Shown: piece by piece, positions 1 to 10,247 of the stretch | How the letters are laid out: each line of letters opens with the position of its first letter | Numbering within the stretch: position 1 is the first letter of the stretch | Assembly (NCBI GenBank): GCA_020310875.1 | Contig: CM035413.1 | Span: 167,922,996-167,986,995, forward strand | Length of the DNA: 64,000 bases | Reading direction: 5' to 3' | DNA from: Ceratopteris richardii | Taxonomy: Eukaryota; Streptophyta; Polypodiopsida; Polypodiales; Pteridaceae | Position numbers and translations under genes: made by a program | Notes under the pieces: generated by a model | Databases searched by the model: none | Told to the model about the DNA's origin: nothing | What the model saw: only the letters and a program-made list of their open reading frames with translations

Positions 1-535
1 ACGTATAACGCACATACGCACACAAGCACATACACAGGAGAGGGAAAGGAGCAGACAAGACAGAACAGAGTTACTCTTGTTCGACACATACAACACTTAT
101 ACGTACAATTCCCAAAACACAGGAGGCTCTTTAGCTCGTTACCGAACAAACTCTCACAATCGCTGTACCGACTCGTAACACACACTGTATCACACATACA
201 CAGTCGAATGATTACACAGACAAAGGGCACAGACAGAACAGAACCAAAACACTCTACGCGTTGCACACAGTAGACGAAGTAAAATAACCCCAAAACGGGA
301 ACTCTCACAATGTATTCGCAACTTCCAAAAAACACGGGGACTCTCTTCCATTCTCTCTCGTCCCTTTTCATGGCTTTAAATAGAGTTTTGTTACAAGGCT
401 TTACGCGAATCTTTCTTTACCGCGTACTGTCAGAAGGGTTCTTTCTACATTAAAACCTCTGTCTAAGTACAATTGTTTCTACATTAAAAACCTCTGTCTA
501 AGTACAATTGTCCTTTGTTCGGCGGCCGTCTAACA
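1..535. mobile_element. possible LTR (partial, E-like family)
   Basis: This is non-coding sequence whose right end is placed at the ACA at 533-535. One base later comes a PBS-like site, the same layout as at 20881-20906. It holds a TATA-like stretch near 373-384, a CA-rich start (1-60) and a short direct repeat at about 450-510, in which a CTCTGTCTAAGTACAATTG word occurs twice. The left end is not visible and no second LTR is in the window, so the LTR call rests only on the comparison with the 20.5-20.9 kb region. The orientation is unresolved. Confidence 0.35.
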
Positions 536-536
536 C

Positions 537-560
537 TGGCACGCACGGTGGACTCGAACC
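537..560 (+). other. PBS-like site next to an LTR end
   Basis: A sequence starting TGGCACGCACGGTGGACTCG lies one base after an ACA end, the geometry of a minus-strand primer-binding site on the plus strand. Its complement reads like a tRNA T-loop (GGTTCGAGTCC) followed by an acceptor end with CCA. A near copy is at 20883-20906. I could not match it to a specific tRNA. The neighbouring ORF (1772-3730) runs on the other strand, which conflicts with a simple plus-strand element. Confidence 0.4.
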
Positions 561-1771
561 CGCAAGTGCAGTACTGTAGGTGATATCCTTTTGCCTGGAG
601 TTATGCAGCCGATAGATAGATATGTTCTGCAACTATCTTCCAATCCCGAATATGCCGCTGTACGTGGTAGGTCGTCTCTTTCTCCATAATTCCTTCAAAC
701 TCGTATGGCTGGTCTAGTTGCCTCAAGGACTCAAAACTCGCAGCTCTTCCTTTAAATAGTTTTCTGAACATCTAAGTCATCTGAAAAGCATGTCCATATA
801 TACATACAATAGGAGGCCAGACAATGATATGATTGTTAGCTGCATCGAGAGCAAAAGAAGCTGTTCGTGAGTTAGCACAGACAACTTGGCCTTGTCAATT
901 GGCCTTGTCATGTGCTGTAATCGCTTCGTCGATGGAATCAAAGTACCCTCTGTGCTGTTGAATCCGTGTCTTCTGCAGAAGTCATGTAGTCATACAGTAT
1001 CCTATCACCACCTGGCTGAGATATCCATTTCTGTTGTCTGTCGGTCCGTGCCAGGAATTTAACTCCCCAATTCTTTCTGAGCGCACTTGTTCTAGTGGCG
1101 AAAGAAATCCACTGTCCCCAGGGTGACTTAGCAAACTGTAGGAGTCCCATCCTCTGGTGATGTTGTCGAAGTTCTTTGATATTCTCCATCAAATCCTTGT
1201 CATTATCCTGTTCGTTGCGCCTGTCGTCTTCCGAATCACTAGCCATGATCACTTCTCCCGAGTCGCTGGAAGTGATCAATTCTTCCCCGCAGTTGTATGC
1301 GCACTTCATCACTCCCCATCTTGCTTTTGTCTGCATCGGCACCATTCTTGACGCTACCTTGCTTCGTCACCCTTTCCGGCCACCATGAAGAGCGTTGTCT
1401 TTCAGTCTCGTTCCACACTAAGGCACACAGCGTACGCCTAGTGTCTTGCCAGCTCGATCGAAGCCATTGTGATGTAGTATCGGTGGTAGTCTGAACACCG
1501 GTTTGGTGTAAGTGTGCGTTCCCGGGTATTCGTATTTATAAGTGCGAGGCCTTAAGCTGCCAGTCGCTAGAATGATGGTATTCCATTCTGATATGACATT
1601 TGATGCTGCTTTCCGAGATTCTTGAATCAAAAATCATCATTCTGGAGAGTGGTGCTGGACTTGGAACGTCTTTTACATGTGTGAAAGTCTTATGCACAAA
1701 AAATCGTGACTTCTAATACTAACTTTCGGACTTAGTATTGTCGGGTCCTCGGGACTCGTATCCGCAAGTTC
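561..1771. other. non-coding stretch, probably retroelement-derived
   Basis: No convincing gene is present. A 135-codon minus-strand frame at 938-1345 is hydrophilic and matches nothing I know. At about 1741-1790 there is a degenerate second copy of the PBS-like block (GGACTCGTATCCGCAAG), directly against the end of the coiled-coil ORF. That is where element E carries its only copy. This suggests that some 1.2 kb was inserted or duplicated between the ORF and the LTR. Confidence 0.3.
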
Positions 1772-3730
1772 CTACGGTTCGGATACTATACCTTCTAAAT
1801 ACATACTTCTGGCAAGTCTAAATGTTCGGGTAATTTTCTTTTTAAGGGTTTCTAACATCTGGACTAAGGTGGTGGGTTCTAATAATTGTGCGTCGGTTCT
1901 AACTGCACTGAGGGCTATGGCTTGATTTAACAAAATGTCGGCTTGGGTTTGAAGGAAAGCCTCCTGTAGATAGAAGTCGTTGGCGAGCGCTGCATCTCGG
2001 GCGGTCGTAATTTCGGTTAATTTGTTCTGCAGCTCGTGGATACACTCCTTCTGGTTGCGTATTTGGTTGTCGTGACGTTCGAATTGTTGGGTTTGGAAAT
2101 CCAGCGTTCTCCTTAATGCGTCTCGTTCTCTGCGGGTAGTGGCGATGTCTTTCTGGTATTGGCCCTCCTTTATTAGTTGTTTTTTGAGAATGCTGTTGAC
2201 CGCGTCGGCGCATTCTTCGGCTCGCCGTAGCTGCTCTTTGACTTCGGCAGCTTCTTTCTGTTGCTCCTGCAGCTTCTGGGTGGCTTCTTGTAATTGGTTC
2301 TTCGAGTCTGCGGCCAAATCTTCGAGAGAGGCGTTGATGTCTTCTTGTTCCTGAAGGGCGGTCTTTAGGTTTTGAATTTCTTCATTGGCATCTTGGATGA
2401 TCAGGTCTTTGGCAGCGAGCTGTTCCAGGGCTGCATCTCGTTGTTGTAGTAAGGTCTGCTCTGTTGAAAACCGTGCTTGGAGTTCGGCTATCAGTGTCTG
2501 CAGGTGATGATTCTCTGCCTTTACGGCGACGATCTCTTCCTGGAGGGGGGTGATGTCGGCTTCTATGGTGTCTACTTTGTGCTGGTATTCAGCCTTCAGG
2601 CTGTTTGTAGCGGCTGTAAATTGTGCGGGCAGCTGGTGTGATAACTGAATGAGGAACTGCCCCATGGCGGCAAGTTCCGAGAATGCGTTGGGTGGCGGTG
2701 GTAGTCGAGAGGATGTATCGGAGCGTAGTTGCTGGGAGTTGGGTGGAGAGTAGTTAGGGGAGGAAGAAGAGGATGGTGCTGGTTCGGTGAAGGGTGGAAG
2801 GGGTGGTTCCGGTGGGGGTAGGAGTTTAGCAGGAGGTGATGTAGGGAGGACGGTGTCTGAGGGGTTTACCTTGGCGAGTGTTTCTGTCTGGTTGATGGCG
2901 TCGATGAGTCGATCTAATGCTTTGGTGGCGGACTCCTGTTCATCTTGGTGGTGCTCAGATTCTTTTTCGGTGGATAGTATTTCTGTTTCGGCTTGCTCCT
3001 GCTGGTCTGGTTGCTCCGTCGAGGTTTCGATGTGTGTGGTGGTGTCGTGGTACGTTTCTTCTTGGTCGTCTGGCTTCGTCTCTTGATCTTTTCCGGTGGA
3101 TCCTTGGACTTCACTTTCGGAGGAGCTGATTCGAATGCGCTTGGTCCGGAAGAGCTGATTAATTTCTTCGTCTTCGTCTTCGGTGTCTTCGATCGGCTGT
3201 GCTGATTCCTCGTGCCTAATTGCGGGGCCTGTGGGTGGGGGTTGTGCGGCGAGAATGGTGGGAAAGAGGAAGGAGATGATGTGGGGAAGGCGAGAGCGTG
3301 GGGTGGATCCCTTTTGAAGCTGTTTAACGATAGCTACGCACTCTCTATGGATTCTCAGGAAGAAGTAGGAGGCAAAGTTTACAGGTTCGCGGGCTGCTAA
3401 TTCTAAGGCAGAGTAGAAAGGGCGAGAGATACCATATGTTCTCTTCTGCAGGTTGAGAATTGCTACAAGGAATTGGAGGGCGGATCGCTCGGGGTCTGGG
3501 CGGCATAGGATGGCGTATTCGTTGGATGAGGAGCGAGGAAAAAGTTCGGTCATACGAGCAACAGGGATGCTCGGGCCATTTTCGCGGCCTTGCAGGGTGA
3601 GGCGGTAGGCGTCAGCGAAAACTTGGATGGTGATGACGGATCGATGTGGGAGGGAAAGGAAGACCCATTGTCGGTCTGCGTGGGGGCTTTGGGCAATGGC
3701 TTGGATGATCTGTGCAGCGAAGGGAAGCAC
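1772..3730 (-). CDS. retroelement ORF: conserved N-domain, Pro-rich linker, coiled coil
   Basis: An uninterrupted 652-codon frame. Residues 1-170 form a folded-looking domain (motifs FADAYRL, LFPRSSSNEYAILC, SALQFLVAILNLQKRTYGIS, RPFYSALELAAREPVNF). An acidic Ser/Glu-rich stretch follows, then a Pro-rich linker at about 285-345 and a long Gln/Glu-rich coiled coil from about 370 to 600. It ends in a basic tail with MYLEGIVSEP. The same protein, broken, lies in element E at 20923-29198, so this is a mobile-element gene and not a host gene. Compared with E it lacks about 45 N-terminal residues: a stop lies a few codons upstream and the frame opens at GTG, so the true start is lost or truncated. 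The N-domain pattern reminds me of the putative plant transposon domain in Athila-type env-like ORFs; that is a tentative memory-based comparison. No membrane segment is seen. Function unknown. Confidence 0.7.
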   Translation of the reverse strand: MLPFAAQIIQAIAQSPHADRQWVFLSLPHRSVITIQVFADAYRLTLQGRENGPSIPVARMTELFPRSSSNEYAILCRPDPERSALQFLVAILNLQKRTYGISRPFYSALELAAREPVNFASYFFLRIHRECVAIVKQLQKGSTPRSRLPHIISFLFPTILAAQPPPTGPAIRHEESAQPIEDTEDEDEEINQLFRTKRIRISSSESEVQGSTGKDQETKPDDQEETYHDTTTHIETSTEQPDQQEQAETEILSTEKESEHHQDEQESATKALDRLIDAINQTETLAKVNPSDTVLPTSPPAKLLPPPEPPLPPFTEPAPSSSSSPNYSPPNSQQLRSDTSSRLPPPPNAFSELAAMGQFLIQLSHQLPAQFTAATNSLKAEYQHKVDTIEADITPLQEEIVAVKAENHHLQTLIAELQARFSTEQTLLQQRDAALEQLAAKDLIIQDANEEIQNLKTALQEQEDINASLEDLAADSKNQLQEATQKLQEQQKEAAEVKEQLRRAEECADAVNSILKKQLIKEGQYQKDIATTRRERDALRRTLDFQTQQFERHDNQIRNQKECIHELQNKLTEITTARDAALANDFYLQEAFLQTQADILLNQAIALSAVRTDAQLLEPTTLVQMLETLKKKITRTFRLARSMYLEGIVSEP

Positions 3731-3779
3731 AGATCTATGAGCTTGGATGGCTTACATGTGAAGCATGTGCATTCATAAG

Positions 3780-4140
3780 AGAAGTCTGTAAGTATATGAA
3801 TATGTATTTGTCAATATGGATTAAGTGTAGGGATGCATGTGTATCCATGTAGAATGTTATTTTACATGAATCAATGCATATGCATGAGTTAATGAATGTG
3901 TACATGTTAATGCATGTTAGTACATATTAATTAATACGTTTGCATGATTATATGTATTTAGAAGAGTATGTTATGTTAGCATGCATGTGTGTTAGTATGT
4001 GTGTGTATTAGCATATATTAGCATGTTTAGAAGCATGCATATAAAGTGCATATGTATGCATGAGTGATATTATGTTATGCATGTTAAGTGCATATAGAAA
4101 TCAATAAGCATGTGTATTAAAGTTTGTATTAATGATTTTT
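3780..4140. repeat. AT-rich low-complexity ATGCATGT/TATTA repeats
   Basis: A loosely periodic run of TATGCATG, CATGTGTA and TTAGTA words with no open frame. It begins just upstream (in ORF sense) of the truncated start of the coiled-coil ORF and may mark the breakpoint. Confidence 0.6.
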
Positions 4141-4850
4141 TATTGAGATATACTAATATGCTAATGTTTTTTTTCAGACATTCAAAGCAAAAGAATCGAA
4201 GAGCATCGTGGCAAAAGTGGAGAATTCAACAAATCAATTAACCGATAATCTGATTTAAATCTATAGACATTATCCTTGATTAAGCTTTGTATAGGATTCA
4301 CTTATTGTTAGCAATCTTTTAGAGAAATTATATCATTGCTTTATAGCATTGTAATCATCCATTATTGTCATTAGCATTAATTCAATTCTAATTTGCATTA
4401 TCATTCTTGTCAATGTTATCTGAAATCGTTAATTTCAATTTTTCATGATTATTATCTGAATAGATTTATAGCCTTATTTTCAATCGCATCTAGTGATCAA
4501 CAAGATAACATAGATTTATTTCCACCACCATTAACTAGGCGTACACAACCTAATCATTTAGAAATCCAAGATGAGGAAATTATTAAAGATAAAATAACTG
4601 AAGAAAGTCTGATATTACCTATACCTCAAGAAGCTATTGATAGATATAGAGCAGCCTAGCCTTACGGTTCTTAGAAGTTTAAAGTGTTTCAATTATCTAC
4701 TCCATATTTCCTAGATTTAAGAGTAATTTAGAATTTCCGATACCTTAGACGAAAGAAAAATATACCTAAAACACCTACGATTGTCTCATACACCCTGCGT
4801 GTGCCGAGGGATTTAGTGGCTGACTGATCCACCAGCCTTATGTCCGCAAC
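4141..4850. other. unassigned stretch with a short plus-strand ORF
   Basis: AT-rich sequence. A T-run ending in CAG (about 4166-4178) resembles a splice acceptor. A plus-strand frame at 4393-4659 ends in an acidic, fairly complex peptide (QDEEIIKDKITEE, then LPIPQEAIDRYRAA and a stop). The composition of the last 50 residues looks more protein-like than the rest. I do not recognise it. It could be an exon or retroelement remnant, or chance. Confidence 0.2.
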
Positions 4851-5440
4851 TTCCCGACATCGCGATTGATAGGTCAATCGCGATCGACGTGTCGGTCGCG
4901 ATTGACAGGTCCGTCGTGGCTGTCAGTCACGATTGATGGGTCAATCGCGATTGACACGTGGCCCGGATTTTCAGACAATCGTTGTCAGTCGGTTGTTGAC
5001 TCTGTCGGTCGCAATTGATGTGTCGATCGCAATTGACAGGTCTGTCGCGAGGGTCTGTCCGTCGTGGTCAAGCAATCGTTGACTGGATCGGTCGTGATTG
5101 ACAGGTCCCTCATGGCTATCAGACATGATTGAATGGTCGATCGCGATTGATGGCTTGATCGCGATTGACACGTGTCACACATAGGTTCTATCAGTCGTGG
5201 TCAGTCGGTCGTTGACTCTGTCGGTCGCGATTGACATGTCGGTCGTGATTGACAGAGTCGTCGGCATGTGTCCGTCGTGGATTGTCGATCACGATTGACA
5301 GGGTGATCATGATTGACAAAAAACTGAGGAATTTTAAAATTTAAAGCACACATTTAGGAAGCTCTAGGCATGTAGATCATGATTATGTACTTTGTTTAGC
5401 AAAAAGATCATTTTTTCTGTTGGTCGCGATTGACAGAGGT
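4850..5440. repeat. degenerate CGCGATTGACAG repeat field (element G leader)
   Basis: Some twenty imperfect copies of a unit around GTCGATCGCGATTGACAGG are interleaved with GTCCGTCGTGG and CAGTCGGTCGTTGACT words. Many copies contain the palindrome ATCGCGAT. The field lies just inside the LTR and PBS of element G, so it is probably its 5' leader. No coding potential is seen. Confidence 0.65.
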
Positions 5441-5781
5441 CAACGCCTCGGGACCTGCATAGTCAAATTTTTACCTCCTAGAGCTGGTGCAGCTGCTGGG
5501 GATGCTGATTCCTGCAGAAAATCTCAAAAAACACAGAAAAATCACAAGCAGACAAACGCTCTCTCGCTCTCTCTCACAAGTGAAATGAGGGAAATGGTAT
5601 GGGTGGGGTGATATGACCAAAAAACTGAAATTTTTTGCGATGATGGAGATGGATGTGGGAGATGGTGAGGATGATGATGGTGATGAGAAAAACAAAAGAA
5701 AATAGATAAAAGTGAAGAAAATACCTATGACTCCAATGCCTCAACTCTACGTCTTACCATCACACGCTCGTCCTCAAAGCG

Positions 5782-5802
5782 CGATCCCCGGCAACGGCGC
5801 CA
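5782..5802 (-). other. primer-binding site, tRNA-Asp type (element G)
   Basis: On the minus strand this reads TGGCGCCGTTGCCGGGGATC (plus one more base). It is complementary to the 3' end of plant tRNA-Asp and is the PBS familiar from Athila/Tat-type Ty3/gypsy elements. It lies eight bases inside the LTR end at 5811, with the usual AAATTT spacer. This fixes element G as minus-strand, with 6518 as its outer edge. Confidence 0.85.
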
Positions 5803-5810
5803 AAATTTGG

Positions 5811-6518
5811 TGTAGCTCAGTGATGAGTAGCACCTCCTCTAATGTCAATCCGGAAAGACATGAGGATGGTATGATGACCTCGAGCAAGTGAAGGCACAAG
5901 CACCTGAGTGCGAAGCACACTAACATGCACACACATACACACACACGCGCACACAAGGCAAGACAAAGAGTGAGAAGCAATGGAGTTCTTTAAATTACTT
6001 TCAAAAATCTCATACAAGTTCAAATCAATTACAAGCTAACCTCAAAAATGAGCTCTCTAGCTCTATTTATAGTTTTTTACTAGGTTTTGGCCTTGTCTAG
6101 ACCTAGTGTCCGGCCTAGTTAAAAATTAGGTTCTCTACCCTATTTGGAGGTTCAAACGGAGTCTAAAAAATGTGAAAACTGATAGATAGGTACTTCTAAA
6201 GCTCCTCAAGCTCAAGGACTCCTTGGCTTGCACAAAATGGAGCTACAAAAATATGAAATGGTATTTACAATGGTTTTTAGTGATGAAAATCACTATTTTT
6301 GTAGGAATTTCTTCTAACATTTTGACATACATTTCGTGGAGCTCCCTACTTGCTCCTTCTTCTTGTGTGCCCAACTCTTTGATGCCTGAAAAATTTAAAT
6401 GGCCTACTTGCCAGATCTTCTTTGACTACTGTGTCTGCTTGTGCTTTCTCTTCGCTCCGACTCCCTTCGTAGGCTTCCTTGTCTTGTGAATCCTTCAGTT
6501 CCTTGACTACTGCCAACA
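5811..6518 (-). mobile_element. 5' LTR of element G (Ty3/gypsy, inserted in element A)
   Basis: A 708-bp LTR. On the minus strand it starts TGTTGGCAGTAG at 6518 and ends in CTACA at 5811. A TATA-like CTATAAATAG lies at 6062-6071 and a CA/GT-rich stretch at about 5925-5960. The base after 6518 resumes reverse-transcriptase coding of element A in the middle of a codon run, so G landed inside A's RT gene. The partner LTR and the target-site duplication are outside the window to the left. A second, truncated copy of this LTR lies at 45900-46435 in the opposite orientation. Confidence 0.8.
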
Positions 6519-7283
6519 TATGCATTAACTTGAAAAAGGTGAATGCAGCAACTATAAGGGATAGTTATCCACTGCCTATAACAGATCATCTTCTAGAAAG
6601 AGTTGCAGCGAAGGAGGTTTATAGTTTTTTAGATGGTTTTTCAGGATACAATCAGGTACCTATAGCATTGGAAGACCAACATAAAACTGCCTTTTCCACA
6701 GAATGGGGAGTTTATGCTTTTAGGGTTATGCCCTTTGGGTTAACCAATGCCCTAGCAACTTTTCAGAGGTTGATGTGTCATATCTTCAAAGAGTTCCTGA
6801 GGAATGTAATGGAAATTTATGTAGATGATCTTTGTACTTTTTCACTAAAAAGACAAGATCACTTGCATGATTTAGAAAATATGTTCAAGAAATGCAGAAC
6901 CTACAGAGTATGTTTAAATCCAGAAAAGTGTGTATTCTTTGTAAGACAAGGAAGAATGTTAGGTCACATAGTCTCTAAAAATGGAATTTCAACTGATGAG
7001 AAGAAAATAAAGGCCATAATAGAACTTCCAAGACCAACAAATGTAAAGGAACTTCAAAATTTCATGGGACATTGTGGGTACTATAGAAAATTTGTACACA
7101 AGTTTGCTGACATAGCCAAACCCTTATATGCCCTAATTACAAAGTTTGAGTGGACCAAGGAGTGTGACCAAGCCTTTGAAACTCTAAAAACTTGTTTGGT
7201 AACAGCCCCAATTCTGGAAACACCTCAATGGGATAAAATTTTTCATGTCCATGTGGATGCTTCAAATTATGCTTTAGGCTGTG
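6519..7283 (+). pseudogene. element A reverse transcriptase, 5'-truncated
   Basis: Coding resumes at CINLKKVNAATIRD and covers the RT fingers and palm: SFLDGFSGYNQ, VMPFGLTNALATFQRL, and the catalytic YVDD at 6818-6829, which is intact. The RT connection follows (GHIVSKNGISTDE, MGHCGYYRKFVHKFA) and then the start of RNase H (VDASNYALGC). The N-terminal part of RT is missing because element G is inserted at 6518/6519. A frameshift near 7283 (ASTTNRR replaces the continuing RNase H) ends the frame. In a working element this enzyme copies the RNA genome inside the virus-like particle. Confidence 0.85.
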
Positions 7284-7826
7284 CTAGCACAACCAATAGA
7301 AGGAAGCAAGTTAGATTTCCCAGTGGCTTATGCTAGTAGGCAATTGAATCTAGCAGAGAAAAATTACACAACCACTGAGAGAGAAGGGTTGGGAATGATA
7401 TTTGCTGTAAAAGAATATAGACATTATCTTTTGGCCAACAAGTTTAAGTTCTTTGTGGACCATCAAGCTTTACTATATTTGGTAAATAAACCTTGTCACA
7501 CTGGTAGAATAGTCAGATGGTTTCTTTTACTGATGGAATTTGAGTTTGAAGTGGTGGTCAGACAAGGGAAAACACACTTAAGAGCATATCATTTGTCTAG
7601 AATTCAATCTAAAGAACCCAGTTCACCTATAGATGATGACGTGCTAGATACTTATTTGTTCAAAGTAGAAAGTGTTCCTGAGTGGGCTATGACTTTAGTA
7701 CCATTGTTAACCATGGGACCTTGTAGAACATTTGGAAACAACACACACTTAGTATTACAAAGCAGAAATTTTATGCTGCTAGCTGGCCACCTGTATCATC
7801 TCAACCATACAGGCATATTGGAATAG
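7281..7826 (+). pseudogene. element A RNase H
   Basis: Continues RNase H after the frameshift: LAQPIEGSKLDFPVAYASRQL, TTEREGLGM and FFVDHQALLYLVNK, then the long linker towards INT. The last catalytic Asp of the RADHLS motif is Tyr here (RAYHLS), while sister element B keeps Asp. A TAG at 7824-7826 stops the frame where B has a sense codon; the same frame then continues into the first INT zinc module. Non-functional. Confidence 0.8.
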
Positions 7827-9381
7827 TGTACTCTTGAGGAAGAGCAACAGGAATACTTAAAAAGAGCTCATTGTTGGAACCCTTGTGCTCATGCTTCTAG
7901 GGTAGTCACCCTAAGTAATCTCAATAGGATGGGGGTACATTGGCCTAATAAGATTCAAGATGTAACAAAATATATTGCTAATTGCTGGAAGTGTCAATCA
8001 TTGCAAGATTCAGAATTCATAACTCTATATTGGTTTCAGAAAAATCCTGATTGGAGTGAAAAGATTATTAAAGAGTTGAAAAGGAAGAAGAAAGGAAAAC
8101 AAGTAATAGCTAGTGCAGATTCAAAAAATCTACAAGTAATCTCTGAAGAATATCAATTGATAGGAGAACAATTGTATAAGAGAGGGATGGATGGATATTT
8201 AAGAATTTGTGTTCCTGAGGACAAATATCTGGAAATGTTGGAAATGGCACATTCTAGAGTAGCAGGTGGACATTTCTCAAGTGACAGGACAGCTAAACTC
8301 ATATTATATTCTGGATTTCGGTGGCCAACCCTATTTCCTGATGCAAGAACCTATGTAAAAAGATGTGATATCTGTCAGAGGGTGAGTCAACCAAATAGAA
8401 GAAATAATATGCCATTAGTTCCATTAATTTCAGCCAGAGCCTTTAGTAAATGGGGGTTAGATTTCATTGGACCTATACATCCTCCAGCAAGACAATCACA
8501 TGCTGAATACATAATAGTGGCTATAGATTATCTGACAAAGTGGGCTGAGGCCAAAGCCACAAGAATGAATGATGCTCATACTACAGCTAGATTCCTTTAT
8601 GAAAACATCATCACCAGATTTGGACTTCCAATTGAATTGGTAAGTGATTGGGGGACCCATTTTGTAAATCAAATCATAGAAAATATAACTGAATATTTCT
8701 TGATCAGTCATAGAAAGTCAGCCCCATATCATCCACAAGCCAATGGGTTAGCAGAAAGTACTAATAAAGTACTTTACACTGTATTGTCAAAATTAGTAAA
8801 CACAAAACAGGAATGATTGGGAATTACAACTTAATCATGTCCTATGGGCTTAAGGAGTGGCTTATAAAACTGCAATAGGAAACACACCATTCAATCTAGT
8901 ATATGGACAAAATGCAGTTCTACCTATGGAATTCCTCATTCCAACATTAAAAGTAGGTAGTCACTACAATTGGATTGGACATGAACTATCAGAGAGAGTA
9001 ATAGAATTGGAAAAATTGGGAGCTTCTAGACTCCAAGCCATTATGAGTTTATATGTGGACAAGAAAAGGCAAAAGGCCTATCATGATGTTCATATAAAAG
9101 AGAAAGATCTACAAGAAGGAGATTTAGTTTTGGCTTACACAGTCAAAGAACATCAGAAAAAGTTTCAGAAAAAAGCACATGGGCCATATATTATACATCA
9201 GATAAGTAACAGTGGAGCTATCCAATTAGCTAAGATAGATGGAGAGATCATGCCAAATTTCATAAGTGGATGTAGAGTTAAAAGATATGATCTCCCATTA
9301 ACCGCTTCTGAATGGAGAAGATTGCAACAAGCTCAAAACAGGAAAAAAGAAGAAGACAACATTAGAAAAGAGGCTCAATAG
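7827..9381 (+). pseudogene. element A integrase with two H2C2 zinc modules
   Basis: Two zinc-binding modules occur in tandem. The first, at about 7855-8000, has AHCWNPCAH, MGVHWPNKIQDV and NCWKCQ. The second, at about 8245-8390, has AHSRVAGGHF and RCDICQR. The catalytic core (about 8455-8760) has DFIGPIHPP, SDWGTHF and NGLAEST, so the D, D and E residues are present, though the usual Arg after the second Asp is Trp. Breaks are a one-base frameshift near 8806, a TAA at about 8850 and a TAG at 9379-9381. The C-terminal part (HGPYIIHQISNSGAIQL, CRVKRYDLPLT) is the GPY/F-like module and leads without a gap into PR2. No chromodomain is seen. Confidence 0.85.
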
Positions 9382-10247
9382 GAAGCAAAGGAAAGGATAA
9401 GAAAAACCAAAGATCATGGGGAAGTCTGTTTGTGTGAAACACCTCTAAGACAAAAAGAACATTTGCCTGTGATAATAATGGATTATCAAAATGAAAAAAT
9501 TAGGGTTTTGATAGATTTTGGAGCTCAAGTGAATCTGATTAGTTCAGCTTTGGTAAATAAATTTAGCCTAAAAAGAACTAAAAGCAGAACCTTTATCAAA
9601 ACTCTGGAAGGACAAATGATACAAAGCATGTCTTCACTATCTATTAAAGTTAGGTTCAATGATGAATATATGAAAATAGATTGTGAAGAATGGCCAGATT
9701 ATTTGATGACTGAAAAATGATTTTGGGACAACCATGGCTCAAACAAGGTAAAGTAATTTTGAATTTTGAAAAAATGAAGCTTAAGTTGATCATAAATGAC
9801 AAAAGGTTTTTAATATTTTTATTGAGTAATGAAGAACAGGAAGGTAATCAGGATGTTCATGACCCAGACATGGAAGAATTTATTTCTCCAATAAAAGACA
9901 TACAGACATTACCAATACAAACAGCAAAGGATCAAGCCTCATTTAATCAAAATCTGCAAAAAGTTGAGAAGGCAAAGGAGGATGGACACCAAGAAGCAAG
10001 GTGGCGACCATGGTATAATCTGAAGCATCAAAGCATTAGAACAAGAAGGATATGGAAACAAAGCATACCCAAGGTCTGCTCATCAGAACAAAATTCTAGA
10101 ACAAAATGGATATGGAGGCCAAAACATTCAAAAAACTGCTTATCTGAAGGAGATGGATTTCTTCCTGAAATAAAGACAACTAAGGTTAAATATTATTGGG
10201 TAAAGAAATTAGAATTGATTCAATGGAAAAAGACCATCTGTATTTGA
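9382..10247 (+). pseudogene. element A second retropepsin-like domain (PR2)
   Basis: This domain follows integrase in the same reading direction and has the layout of a retroviral aspartic protease. VLIDFGAQVNLIS stands in place of the DSGA catalytic loop, and about 65 residues later comes MILGQPWL, the hydrophobic-hydrophobic-Gly motif. The catalytic loop is DFG (9514-9522), where elements B and D have DSG, so this copy is dead. A one-base loss near 9716 splits it. The tail after 9850 is variable and ends with a Trp-rich segment (KWIWRPK, YYWVKK). In ordinary Ty3/gypsy elements the protease lies upstream of RT; here this is an additional domain. Confidence 0.75.

Noticed and set aside
537..575. 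tRNA gene or tRNA-derived SINE
   Set aside because: Only the T-arm/acceptor end is present. There is no A box, anticodon arm or cloverleaf upstream, and the fit to PBS geometry next to an LTR end is better.
938..1345. 135-codon minus-strand ORF as a gene
   Set aside because: No recognisable domain, no homologue elsewhere in the window, and it lies in a probable insertion between LTR and ORF.
7500..8200. Archaeal-type second RNase H, as in Tat/Ogre elements
   Set aside because: No second set of D-E-D-D RNase H motifs is seen between RNase H and INT; the region carries a zinc module and a linker instead.
9100..9381. Chromodomain at the INT C-terminus
   Set aside because: The C-terminal end goes from the GPY/F-like module into a charged helix and PR2, with no aromatic chromodomain pattern.
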